In this document: positions 23,581 to 31,503 of the stretch, piece after piece
Layout of the letters: every line of letters starts with the position of its first letter
How positions within the stretch are numbered: the first letter of the stretch is position 1
Position numbers and translations under genes: made by a program
The notes under the pieces: model-generated
Told to the model about the DNA's origin: nothing
Databases searched by the model: none
Seen by the model: only the letters and a program-made list of their open reading frames with translations
Source of the DNA: Actinomycetes bacterium
Lineage (GTDB): Bacteria; Actinomycetota; Thermoleophilia; Solirubrobacterales; Solirubrobacteraceae
Direction of reading: 5' to 3'
Length of the DNA stretch: 58,503 nucleotides
Assembly (NCBI GenBank): GCA_021792455.1
Contig: JAJYUP010000001.1
Location: 1-58,503, forward strand

Positions 23581-26004
23581 ATGCCTCCGAGAGGGACACA
23601 CGAACAGCCGCCGCCGATCGACACGGAGGATGCGCCTCGCGGTCCGGAGGGCGCGCTGAGCGATGTCGCCGCGGACCTGTTGATCGAGGCTGGCGCCGTG
23701 CTCGCCACCTCGCTCGATCCAGCGACAACGATGGACCAGGTCGCAAGGCTCACGGTTCCCCGCCTCGCCGATCTGTGCATCATCGACCTGCTCGAGCAGG
23801 ACGGGTCCGTGAAAGGAGTTGGCATCGCCGCCGCTGAGGAGGCGATGGGAGCGCGCCTGCGGCAGCTGCGCGAGCAGCACCCGATCGAGGCGGCCAGCGC
23901 CCATCCTGTTGCAGAGGCGATCCGCAGCGGCGAGCCGCGACTGCTCAGCGAGCTCGATGAGGACCAGCTGAGGAGGTTCGCCTCCCACCCCCAGCACGCG
24001 CAGTTCATGATCGACGCTCGCTGCAGCTCTGCGATCGTCGCGCCACTCACGGCGCGCAACCGGATCCTAGGCGCGATATCGCTGCTGCGCTGCGGGCAGG
24101 GGGCCCGCTACAGCCGCTCTGATCTCACGCTCACGGTTGAGCTCGCATGCAGAGCCGCGCTTGCGATCGACAACGCGCGGCTGTACTCCGACCTCCGCAG
24201 CCTCGAGCGGCGCCTCGAAGCGATCCTCGTAGAGCTCGCCGAGGCGGTGACCGTCGTCGATCGCGACGGGGCAACGATCTTCGCCAACCGCGCGGCGGAG
24301 CGCCTGCTTGGCCTCGGAAGCGGGCAGTCGATCGCGCACCAGCAGAACCCTGCTCTGCGGCAGCGTGCTGAGGGAGGCTCCGTTCTGCAGCACTCGCCGA
24401 AGGGGCAGGCCCCGTTCGAGACGCAGGGCGAAGCGGAGGCAAGGAGCCTTACGATGTTCGACGAGGCGGGAGGGCAGCTGGCGCTGCAGGACATGCCGGC
24501 CTCGCGCCTGCTGCGCGGAGGGCGGCCCGCGCCGCTGATCATGCGTGCGGTCAAGGACGGGGGCGAGGAGCGGTGGCTGATCGTGCGCGCCTCACCGGTC
24601 GCCGATCCCGACAGCGGGCAGATCGCCTTCGCGGTGAACGTCTTCGAGGACATAACGGAGCTCAAGCGCGCCGAGATCGCGGAGAGCTTTCTCGCGGACA
24701 CGAGCACGGCGCTCTCCTCCTCGCTCGACGATCACGAGGTGCTCAGGACGATCGTCGAGCTCGCGGTCCCACGGATCGCCGATCTGTGCTTCGTCACCTC
24801 CCGCGATGCACGCGGAGAGCTTGCGGCACGTGCACTGCGTCACGTCGATCCTGGGAGGTCGAGCATCGCGCGCAGGCTCGCGGACGCCTGGTGCGCACAG
24901 GCCGGCGAGGAGGGCCCCTTGGCAGAGGTCAGCCGCACGGGCCAGCCGGTCCGCCTCACCTGCCGGCAGGAGACGATCGGAGATCAGGGGTCCGCTGCGG
25001 CCGACGCTGCGCTTCTGCGCGAGCTTCGCCTCGACAGCACCGTCATCGTGCCGATGAGCGCGGCTGGAAGGACGATCGGGGCGATCGTCCTCGGCTCAGA
25101 GCAGGGCCGCAGGCGTCTCAGCCCCGCCGATCTCAGCCTCGCCGTCGAGCTTGGCAGGCGCGCAGGCGTCGCGCTCGAGAACGCCCGGCTGTACACCGAG
25201 CGAGCGCGGATCGCAACCGCCCTGCAGCAGGCTCTGCTCCCTGAGGCGCTCCCTCACATACCAGGCGCTGAGCTCGCCGCAAGGTACGCCGCCGCAGGTG
25301 AGCTGAACGAGGTTGGCGGCGACTTCTACGACGTCTTTCAGCACTTCGACGGACGGTGGGTCCTCGCGATTGGCGACGTGTGCGGCAAGGGTCCAAGGGC
25401 GGCCGCAGTCACGGCGCTCGTCCGCCACACGCTGCGCGCCGCGGCGATGAGTGGGCAGGCGCCGCGGGTGCTGCTGATGTCTGTCCACCAGGCGTTGATG
25501 AGCCAGCCCGCAGGGCTCGACATGTGCACCGCAGGCCTGATTCTCGCCGATGTGAGGCCACCTGAGGCGCACCTGACGATCGTGCTCGCGGGCCACCCAC
25601 ACCCGCTGCTCGTCAAACCTGACGGAAGCGTCGTGCGCGTCGGTCGTCCAGGGACGCTGCTTGGCGTGATCGATCCACCGAGCATCGAGCAGGACGAGGT
25701 TCGCCTCAGGCCTGGCGAGACGATCGTGCTCTACACAGATGGCGTCTCAGAGGCAGGCGCTCCTGGACGCCAGCTCGGCGAGTCTGGCCTCCTCGAGATC
25801 TGTGCGCAGGCGCCAAGGCTCTCGCTGCACGAGCTGCTCACCTCGATCGAGCGCGCCGCGATCGAGCGCACACGAGGCGCGGCGCGCGACGACATCGCTC
25901 TGCTCGCTCTGCGGCTGCGAGCCCAGGGGCAGCAGCGCCAGGGCGTGGCTGGCATGGGAAACGAGGCTCTCGAGATCGCCGTCAGCAGAGACGGAGGGTC
26001 GTGA
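23581..26004 (+). CDS. GAF-PAS-GAF-SpoIIE serine phosphatase
   Basis: An 807-aa RsbU/SpoIIE-type PP2C phosphatase expected to act on an anti-sigma-factor antagonist in a partner-switching pathway. Order: GAF (about 30-195), PAS (about 210-360, DGATIFANRAAERLLGL), second GAF (about 370-530), then SpoIIE (about 545-790) with metal-binding GGDFYDVF and AIGDVCGKGPRAA, LYTDGVSEA and ARDDIALLAL. The ATG at 23581 is selected; the frame is open to 23455 but that segment is not protein-like. No cognate antagonist or anti-sigma gene is adjacent. Confidence 0.9.
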   Translation: MPPRGTHEQPPPIDTEDAPRGPEGALSDVAADLLIEAGAVLATSLDPATTMDQVARLTVPRLADLCIIDLLEQDGSVKGVGIAAAEEAMGARLRQLREQHPIEAASAHPVAEAIRSGEPRLLSELDEDQLRRFASHPQHAQFMIDARCSSAIVAPLTARNRILGAISLLRCGQGARYSRSDLTLTVELACRAALAIDNARLYSDLRSLERRLEAILVELAEAVTVVDRDGATIFANRAAERLLGLGSGQSIAHQQNPALRQRAEGGSVLQHSPKGQAPFETQGEAEARSLTMFDEAGGQLALQDMPASRLLRGGRPAPLIMRAVKDGGEERWLIVRASPVADPDSGQIAFAVNVFEDITELKRAEIAESFLADTSTALSSSLDDHEVLRTIVELAVPRIADLCFVTSRDARGELAARALRHVDPGRSSIARRLADAWCAQAGEEGPLAEVSRTGQPVRLTCRQETIGDQGSAAADAALLRELRLDSTVIVPMSAAGRTIGAIVLGSEQGRRRLSPADLSLAVELGRRAGVALENARLYTERARIATALQQALLPEALPHIPGAELAARYAAAGELNEVGGDFYDVFQHFDGRWVLAIGDVCGKGPRAAAVTALVRHTLRAAAMSGQAPRVLLMSVHQALMSQPAGLDMCTAGLILADVRPPEAHLTIVLAGHPHPLLVKPDGSVVRVGRPGTLLGVIDPPSIEQDEVRLRPGETIVLYTDGVSEAGAPGRQLGESGLLEICAQAPRLSLHELLTSIERAAIERTRGAARDDIALLALRLRAQGQQRQGVAGMGNEALEIAVSRDGGS

Positions 26005-26182
26005 TCCCGCTGCTCCGCGGCGAGCTGAACATCGGAGGCGCAGAAGGCCTGACATCCGATCTGTCGTGAGATGGAGCGCTGCCAGGGCGTTCCCGGACGC
26101 CCGTGCCGAGCGATTCCATCGAGATCGCCCCCACAGGTGGTCCCATTGCCCACCCAGGCGGGAACCGAGCGCCTGAGGCCAT
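26005..26182. other. Intergenic, nothing recognised
   Basis: A 178-bp gap between the SpoIIE-type phosphatase gene and the rnpB terminator. No ORF with a ribosome site and no clear promoter element was seen. Confidence 0.5.
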
Positions 26183-26210
26183 AGAAAAACCCCGCGTCAG
26201 CGGGGCTTTT
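26183..26210 (-). terminator. Rho-independent terminator of rnpB
   Basis: On the minus strand, AAAAGCCCCGC-TGAC-GCGGGGTTTTT: a GC stem closed by an A/T-rich base and followed by a T tract, directly after the 3' end of rnpB. Confidence 0.9.
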
Positions 26211-26213
26211 CCT

Positions 26214-26541
26214 TAGCAGGCCGATAAGCCGGATCCTGTCGTTGGGTGACCATCCATCTGAGCGGCCTACCTGGACCTCGGCGGGCAGCCTGCATGCGGT
26301 CCTGCTTGGCCTTGCATCGGGTGGGGTTTACCCAGCCGCCGCGTCGCCGCGACGCTGGTGCGCTCTTACCGCACCATTTCACCCTTGCCTGCAGCATCTC
26401 GGGGGAGCTGCATCGGCGGTATGTTTCTGTGGCACTTTCCCTCGGGTTTCCCCGGGTCGGTTCCCCGACCACCCTGCCCTGCGATGTCCGGACTTTCCTC
26501 TGGGACGTCAGGCGCCCCAGCGGCCACCTGGCCTGCGCCTG
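26214..26541 (-). ncRNA. rnpB: RNase P RNA, bacterial type A
   Basis: Catalytic RNA of RNase P, which matures tRNA 5' ends. On the minus strand the conserved elements appear in order: GAGGAAAGTCCGGAC, GAGGGAAAGTGCCACAGAAA followed by CATACCGCC, AAGGGTGAAATGGTGCGGTA followed by AGAGCGCACC, and the 3' segment GACAGGATCCGGCTTATCGG. GCAGGCC near the 5' end can pair with GGCCTGC at the 3' end to form P1. The 5' end is estimated from P1 and from TAAATT just upstream (possible -10 box). At about 330 nt it is somewhat short for type A. Confidence 0.95.
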
Positions 26542-26682
26542 CAAATTTAGCGGGTATCCCCCCTTCGACGAGACTTCGGGGCATTGGCCGCGGGACCCAC
26601 CGGGCCACGCTCGACCCACGACGGGCCGTCGAGCACGCCCGCGGTCAGCAGCGCGGTCGCAGACGGCAGGCAGACGGACGCT

Positions 26683-27306
26683 TCACACGCTTCTCATCAC
26701 CCCGACAACCCGACCGATCACCCTCGCCTCGTCGGTGCGGATCGGCTCCATCGCACTGTTCTCAGGCTGAAGTCGCACGTGGTCTGCTTCGCGGTAAAAC
26801 CGCTTGACGGTGGCCTCCTCCCCAAGCAACGCGACGACGATGTCGCCGTTTGCGGCAGTCTCCTGTGGCCTGACGACGACGAGGTCCCCCTCGAGGATGC
26901 CCGCTTCCTTCATCGAGTCCCCCCTGACGCGCAAAAGGAACCGTCCGTCGCGACCACCCGCGACGTCGGGGACAGAGACGTACTCTTCGATGTTCTCCTC
27001 CGCGAGCACAGGCGCGCCGGCGGCCACTGCGCCGACGACCGGCAGCACACGGCCAGCGAGATGGCTGCGCATCCCCTCGACCGCCCCAGTGATCGCTCTG
27101 TCGAGCAGCTCGATCGCCCGCGGCTTCGCCGGGTCGCGCCGCAGCAGACCGATCTTCTCGAGGTTCGCGAGGTGGGCATGCACCGTCGATGAGGAAGCGA
27201 GTCCCACGGCCTTGCCGATATCGCGCACCGTCGGCGGGTAGCCGTTCTTCGCGGAGTACCTGCGGATGAAGTCGAATATCTCCTGCTGGCGTTTCGTCAG
27301 GTCCAT
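26683..27306 (-). CDS. lexA: SOS repressor LexA
   Basis: Represses DNA-damage genes and self-cleaves when RecA is activated. The 207-aa protein has an N-terminal winged helix (LTKRQQEIFDFIRRYSAKNG ... PTVRDIGKAVGLASSSTVHA), cleavage site Ala-Gly in GAVAAGAPVLAEENIEEY, catalytic Ser in RGDSMKEAGI and Lys in EEATVKRFYRE. The ATG at 27306 gives the canonical MDLTKRQQ start; the longer open frame runs through the operator. The upstream SOS box shows autoregulation. Confidence 0.97.
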   Translation of the reverse strand: MDLTKRQQEIFDFIRRYSAKNGYPPTVRDIGKAVGLASSSTVHAHLANLEKIGLLRRDPAKPRAIELLDRAITGAVEGMRSHLAGRVLPVVGAVAAGAPVLAEENIEEYVSVPDVAGGRDGRFLLRVRGDSMKEAGILEGDLVVVRPQETAANGDIVVALLGEEATVKRFYREADHVRLQPENSAMEPIRTDEARVIGRVVGVMRSV

Positions 27307-27340
27307 CGGTTCTCTCCTCGTCGCTCGCGGGAATGCGAAA

Positions 27341-27354
27341 CGAACACGCGTTCG
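27341..27354. promoter_or_regulatory. LexA-binding SOS box
   Basis: CGAACACGCGTTCG is a perfect match to the actinobacterial/Bacillus-type SOS consensus CGAACRNRYGTTYG. It lies 35 bp upstream of lexA. Confidence 0.9.
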
Positions 27355-27424
27355 CACTCTAGCGCGGACTGCGGACGGAGTCAAGGCCCACGTATGGAAG
27401 CGCCGGCTATACTCGCCGTTCTCT

Positions 27425-27510
<86 letters not shown>

Positions 27511-27513
27511 TGG

Positions 27514-27543
27514 AGAAAAGCCCTGCTAATGCGGGGTTTTTCT
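27514..27543 (+). terminator. Terminator after tRNA-Leu
   Basis: AAAAGCCCTGC-TAAT-GCGGGGTTTTT forms a six-base GC stem with a four-base loop and a T tract. It is almost identical to the rnpB terminator at 26183-26210, including the following CTATG. Confidence 0.88.
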
Positions 27544-27576
27544 ATGTCCGCGGCCGGGCGCGCTATACTTCTCGGC

Positions 27577-27696
27577 ATGGACGTAATGTTGCCATATGGC
27601 AAATACGTCCCTTCGGTACGTCCATGTGGCGTTGCCGGGGACGTACTCGGGTGGCGTGCGTGCGCTCTGGCCGGCGGGGCGGCGGTGCGCGGATGA
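27577..27696 (+). CDS. Possible 39-aa leader peptide coupled to integrase
   Basis: An ATG at 27577, eight bases after a good -10 box (TATACT, 27564-27569), opens a 39-codon frame (MDVMLPYGKYVPSVRPCGVA...) whose TGA overlaps the integrase ATG as ATGA. There is no ribosome site, so translation would be leaderless. It could couple integrase expression, or be fortuitous within the inverted-repeat region. Confidence 0.35.
   Translation: MDVMLPYGKYVPSVRPCGVAGDVLGWRACALAGGAAVRG
27579..27646. repeat. Nested inverted repeats before the integrase gene
   Basis: GGACGTA (27579-27585) and TACGTCC (27604-27610) flank the perfect 14-bp palindrome TTGCCATATGGCAA (27589-27602). A further GTACGTCC (27616-27623) and GGACGTAC (27639-27646) form a second inverted pair. 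Such arrays are typical of integrase/excisionase arm sites or of an operator for the integrase gene. Confidence 0.8.
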
Positions 27697-29024
27697 GCGT
27701 GCGCTTTGATCGCGGCGGCTGGGAGGTTCGTTGGCGCGACGAGTCGGGGCGGCGGCGGGCGAAGCGCTTCGAGGATGAGAAGCTGGCCCGCTCCTTCGAT
27801 GAGGTCGTCCATGAGCTCGACCGCGGGGAACGAGGCGCGAGCAAGGCAGCCTACGGCTCCAGGGGCGGCGTCTATGAGTACCAGACCAAGGACGGCGCGC
27901 GGTGGCGCTATGTCGCGCGCCGCTCGGACGGCAAGCAGACGAGCAAGCGGGGCTTTACGAGCCCGATGGCGGCGCGGGCGGCGTTTCGGCGTGTCTGCGA
28001 GCAGGTGGAGCGCGGCGAGGTTCGCCACAGCACCCATACGTTCGGCAGCTGGTGGGAGCAGTGGCTGCGGAGCCGCAAGCCGCACGTTCAGGCCGGCACG
28101 TGGAGCGCCTACGAGGTCGACGGGCGCAAGCGGCTGCTGCCGGCGTTCCGGGAGGTTCCCCTGCACGGTCTGAGTGGGGAGGTGATCGCGGCGTGGATGG
28201 AAGAGCAGGCGGAGGCGGTCGACGCCGGCGAGTACGCGCCGAAGACGATCAACAACACGCTGGGGACGTTGGTGGTGTGCTTGAACGCGGCGGTCAAGCA
28301 GCGGCTGATGGCCGGCAACCCGGCGCTTGAGGTCGAGCGTCTGGCGCCGGCGCATATTGAGCGTGAATACCTGCGCCTGCAGGAGATCCCGGTCTATCTG
28401 GATGCTTGCAGCGAGACCTACCGGCCGTTGGCGGAGGTGCTGGTCGGGGCCGGGCTGCGTATCTCGGAGGCGTTGGCGCTGAAGGTGCGTGATTTGGAGC
28501 TTGCCGGGGACGGCGGCGCGATCGTGGTGTATCGCTCACGCAAGGGCGATGGGGACGGTTTCACGAAGTCGCAGCGCTTCAGGTCGGTGGAGATCGGGCC
28601 GAGCCTGTCGCGCGGCCTGGCTGAGCAGGTTTCGCGTCGGGCGAAGATGAGCGGCAGCGATCCGGGCGGCGCCTACCTGTTCGTGATGCCGACGCGGACG
28701 GTGAAGGGCGAGCACGGTCGCTGGCACGGCAAAGGCGACGGTGAGCGTATGAATCGCAACACGGTCTCCCGCGACTGGCACAAGGAAGCGCTGCAGGACG
28801 CGGCGCTGCGGGACATGCCGCTGCACGCGCTGCGCCACACCGCGGCGGCCGCGTGGCTGGCGGGCGGCAACTCGCTGATGTATGTGCAGCGCCAGCTCGG
28901 CCACTCCGACATCGCGACCACGGAGCGCTACTACGGGCATCTGGAGCGGCGCGTGCTGGCGGCGGGAGCGGTCGCGACCGAAGAGGCGATCGCGCGGGCG
29001 GTGGCCGAGCACGCCAAGCGCTGA
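27693..29024 (+). CDS. int: Tyrosine-type site-specific integrase
   Basis: A 443-aa phage/ICE-type recombinase. The N-terminal half contains the arm-binding region and SAM-like core-binding domain (RHSTHTFGSWWEQWLRSRKP ... GEVIAAWMEEQ). The catalytic half has Arg in VGAGLRISEALAL, the HALRHTAAAAWLAGG box with His and Arg, and LGHSDIATTERYYGH with the nucleophilic Tyr. The ATG at 27693 is used; the frame is open back into the tRNA. It is placed 180 bp from tRNA-Leu, its probable target. Confidence 0.94.
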   Translation: MSVRFDRGGWEVRWRDESGRRRAKRFEDEKLARSFDEVVHELDRGERGASKAAYGSRGGVYEYQTKDGARWRYVARRSDGKQTSKRGFTSPMAARAAFRRVCEQVERGEVRHSTHTFGSWWEQWLRSRKPHVQAGTWSAYEVDGRKRLLPAFREVPLHGLSGEVIAAWMEEQAEAVDAGEYAPKTINNTLGTLVVCLNAAVKQRLMAGNPALEVERLAPAHIEREYLRLQEIPVYLDACSETYRPLAEVLVGAGLRISEALALKVRDLELAGDGGAIVVYRSRKGDGDGFTKSQRFRSVEIGPSLSRGLAEQVSRRAKMSGSDPGGAYLFVMPTRTVKGEHGRWHGKGDGERMNRNTVSRDWHKEALQDAALRDMPLHALRHTAAAAWLAGGNSLMYVQRQLGHSDIATTERYYGHLERRVLAAGAVATEEAIARAVAEHAKR

Positions 29025-29035
29025 CCGGCTGGCGG

Positions 29036-29350
29036 CTACCGTCGGCGGGCGGTGCGGGTGCGCGCGTGGGCGGCTGTTTGTGCGGGCTCGAGGCGGCTGC
29101 GGAGCGTGGAGCGGGTGGGATGTGCCGGCCTGCCGGGGCTCCAGCGTTCGCGTGCGTCGTCGATCCAGCGTTGCAGGTCCTCGGCGACGAAGCGCAGCGG
29201 CCCGTGCTGGCCGCCGATGCGGATGCAGGGGATGCGGCCGTGCTTGGCGGCGTCGTAGAGCCAGCTGCGGGAGACGCCGAGCCGTGTGGCCACCTCGGAG
29301 GGCGTGAGCAGCACGCCGGGGTCGTTGTGATCGTGCTCGATCGAACTCAT
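29036..29350 (-). CDS. Excisionase-like helix-turn-helix protein
   Basis: A 104-aa protein with a MerR-like/HTH_17 excisionase fold: LLTPSEVATRLGVSRSWLYD, then AAKHGRIPCIRIGGQHGPLR and FVAEDLQRWIDDARERW. A long Arg/Pro-rich tail follows. The ATG at 29350 (MSSIEHDHND) is chosen over the longer open frame. Convergent with the integrase gene (11-bp gap); such proteins direct integrase towards excision. Confidence 0.82.
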   Translation of the reverse strand: MSSIEHDHNDPGVLLTPSEVATRLGVSRSWLYDAAKHGRIPCIRIGGQHGPLRFVAEDLQRWIDDARERWSPGRPAHPTRSTLRSRLEPAQTAAHARTRTARRR

Positions 29351-29438
29351 GCAGCCTCTTACCGCGAGCGCCGCGAATGCGCCACATCGCCGCCGTGGCG
29401 TCTGATCGCGGAGGGGGCGGCGGGCCGGCGCGATCACT

Positions 29439-30329
29439 CTACGGCCTTCCGGTTGGTACGGCCGTCCGGTTGGGCTGTGGATCGGGTTGGCCGCGGTTGC
29501 GGGTGGCCCACTCGAGTTGTGCGCCCTTGATGGTGAGCTTCCAGGCGTTGGGCTGGCCTGTTTGGTGCGCGCCGCGGCGGGTGTTTGCGATCAGGCCGTG
29601 GCGGGAGAGGCGGGCGAGCAGCTTGGATGCTTGGCCGTAGTCTGCGATGCCGGCCTGCTCGGCGAGCTTGCGGTTGGAGGCTCCTGGAGATGCGGCGAGT
29701 GCGCGCAGCACGCGGACCGTGCGGCTAGTGATCCGCACACCGGCGTTGGCGAGCACGTCGGCGTGCTCGGCGCGGCGCGCGAGGTCGGGTGTGGGGCGGC
29801 GGAGCTGGCGGGTGGCGGCGACGGGCCCTTGGTATGGGAGGATCACCATTGCGGTCAGCTGCCCGGTGAGCGGCGCGAGTGGCGCGTTCGGCTCGGTCAT
29901 CAAGCGGGCGTGCAGGATGAAAAGCACAGCTCCGACGGCGCCCTGGGCGTTCGTCCTGGTCAGGCAGCTGGGTGCCCGCGCGTATTCGCGGCCGCGGTCG
30001 ACAGCGTCGCTGAGACGCTCAAGTACCTGCGCGCGACGGGCGAGCACTGCCGCCCCGGCGCACAGCGAGTCGACGATCAGCAGCCGCCCCAAGCTGCGGT
30101 CCTCGTCGAGCAAGATCAGCAGCTGCTCGATCCCGGCGCGGATCGCCGCGGCCCACCGTCGCTGGGCATGGTAGGCGGGGATGATCGGTTCGGCGGCACT
30201 GTGCAGCGCCTGCTCGAAGGCCGTGATCGTGAGATGCTCGCCGGCAGCCAGGCGCCGCCCGGAGAGGTCAGGGCTTGCGGCCACGTCGCCGAGCCGAGAC
30301 GCGGACTGTCGCCGCTGCTGGCCTGCCAC
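29439..30329 (-). CDS. Transcriptional regulator: TetR-type C-terminal region plus winged helix
   Basis: A 296-aa protein. Residues 35-185 (AFEQALHSAAEPIIPAYHAQ, RLLIVDSLCAGAAVLARRAQ, GAVLFILHARL, MVILPYQGPVAATRQLRRP) resemble the ligand-binding half of a TetR group seen in Solirubrobacterales. Residues 200-285 form a MarR-like winged helix (VRVLRALAASPGASNRKLAE, QASKLLARLSRHGLI). The TetR HTH expected before residue 35 is missing or degenerate (only RLGDVAASPDLSGRRL), so DNA binding may rely on the winged helix. Start GTG at 30329. It could be a decayed gene. Confidence 0.65.
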   Translation of the reverse strand: MAGQQRRQSASRLGDVAASPDLSGRRLAAGEHLTITAFEQALHSAAEPIIPAYHAQRRWAAAIRAGIEQLLILLDEDRSLGRLLIVDSLCAGAAVLARRAQVLERLSDAVDRGREYARAPSCLTRTNAQGAVGAVLFILHARLMTEPNAPLAPLTGQLTAMVILPYQGPVAATRQLRRPTPDLARRAEHADVLANAGVRITSRTVRVLRALAASPGASNRKLAEQAGIADYGQASKLLARLSRHGLIANTRRGAHQTGQPNAWKLTIKGAQLEWATRNRGQPDPQPNRTAVPTGRP

Positions 30330-30625
30330 TGGCAGCGACGGCCGTCGGGAGAGGCGTGACTACCGTTGGCCGCTCTCTCTGAGCATGAGCTCGCAGATTC
30401 GCGCTCAAGCTTGGGGGCTCCGCGGCTCGGAGAGATCAGAAGCTGCGGCGCGTCGATTAAGTCGCCGGGTCAAGGCTTCGGCTTCCTTCGAGCACCGCAG
30501 TGAGAGCAACGAGCGACGCCCGAAATGGGGTTTCCCTCGACGGCGTGCATGGTCGCGTTTCTCCCTGATGGCTCTGCTTGTCTGTCGATGCACGCCGAAG
30601 CTCGCCTTGCACACACGGCGTCTGC
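30330..30625. other. Intergenic, no gene supported
   Basis: Open frames of 60-75 codons exist on both strands but none has a ribosome site, a recognisable domain or consistent codon use. AT content is slightly higher than in the flanking genes. It may contain the edge of the integrated element. Confidence 0.5.
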
Positions 30626-31429
30626 TCACCGTCCTCGATTAGAGGTTGAGTCGACCGATCGGGCGTCACGCTCTTCTTGCCCGGGCTGCCACACCTTCGG
30701 TGTGGGCTCGTAGCGGTCGCTGGCTACGCTTGAATTTGCCTCGCCTCTCCTCGTATCCGAAGCGCGAGGAGTTGGGCTGAGCTTGATCACGCAGCCGGCC
30801 TCGTCGGGATCGTGCGGGAGGAACTCGGCGAGCGTGGCGTGTTGACGCAGCATGTCGACCAGGCCGCGCGTGATGCCCTTGTGCATGGCGCAGACGACTG
30901 GCTGATTCTCGCGGACAGCGTCGCGATAGGGACAGTTGCCGACGCAGAACGTCAGGTGCTCGTTCTGACGCGACTGGAGTCGTGGTCGGAACCCGAGGGC
31001 CGTCAACGCCGTCTCGAACGAGTCCTCTCTTGCTGCGTCCTGGTGTGAGGCAAGTTGCTGTCCGATTTCGCGGCCGGTGGCTTCGACGCCCCGCAGGCTG
31101 TGATCTCGGGATCCGGCTGCGCGTGCGAGCCAGCGGGCTAGATCGGTGTACGCGCGTGGCGCATGTCCGCCAGGGTGGGCGTCGGGCGCGATTCTCCAGA
31201 TGTCACGCGGCCGGCCTCTCGCCTGGGGCTGGCTCGCACGTACGAGCAGTCCGGCCTGCTCCAAGCGCTCCAGGTGCAGCCGCACGCCGTTGTGGTGCAG
31301 GCCGAGATGTTCGGCCAGCTCGACGGTGCCTGCGGGGCGCGCGAGCTCGCCAAGCAGCGCGAACAGCCGCGCCCTGGTGTGCTGGGCGAGAGGGTCGGCA
31401 GAGCTGGCGGGGCGAGGCTGATCGATCAC
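30626..31429 (-). CDS. SufR-like Fe-S-sensing regulator (ArsR-type HTH)
   Basis: A 267-aa regulator. N-terminal winged helix: HTRARLFALLGELARPAGTV, then ELAEHLGLHHNGVRLHLERL. The C-terminal half holds CVGNCPYRDAVRENQPVVCA followed by MHKG, a C-x3-C-x13-C arrangement that in related SufR/DeoR-like proteins binds an Fe-S cluster. A polar tail of about 50 residues ends the protein. The GTG at 31429 follows GAGGAAGA. A 25-bp dyad lies 12 bp upstream, suggesting autoregulation. Likely senses redox state, iron or NO; the target genes are inferred from shared upstream elements only. Confidence 0.83.
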   Translation of the reverse strand: MIDQPRPASSADPLAQHTRARLFALLGELARPAGTVELAEHLGLHHNGVRLHLERLEQAGLLVRASQPQARGRPRDIWRIAPDAHPGGHAPRAYTDLARWLARAAGSRDHSLRGVEATGREIGQQLASHQDAAREDSFETALTALGFRPRLQSRQNEHLTFCVGNCPYRDAVRENQPVVCAMHKGITRGLVDMLRQHATLAEFLPHDPDEAGCVIKLSPTPRASDTRRGEANSSVASDRYEPTPKVWQPGQEERDARSVDSTSNRGR

Positions 31430-31440
31430 TCTTCCTCATA

Positions 31441-31465
31441 TTTTACATAGGTGAGCTAGGCAAAA
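31441..31465. promoter_or_regulatory. Dyad operator upstream of the SufR-like gene
   Basis: TTTTACATAG (31441-31450) and CTAGGCAAAA (31456-31465) form an inverted repeat (8 of 10 pairs) around a 5-bp spacer, immediately before the regulator's ribosome site. Confidence 0.72.
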
Positions 31466-31503
31466 CGGGTGTTGCGTGGTGTCTCATCGACCGTGTCGAT
31501 CGC

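Larger units (their letters stand above)
27511..30329 (+). mobile_element. Tyrosine-integrase module at tRNA-Leu (extent unknown)
   Basis: Integrase, excisionase-like HTH protein and a regulator lie immediately downstream of tRNA-Leu, the usual layout for an integrative element or phage remnant. No direct repeat of the tRNA 3' end was found further right, and there are no conjugation, capsid or replication genes. The right boundary given is simply the end of the last gene in the module; the element may be larger or decayed. Confidence 0.5.

Noticed and set aside
30405-30669. Small minus-strand frames of 70-74 codons
   Set aside because: No ribosome site, no domain, and they overlap each other in different frames.
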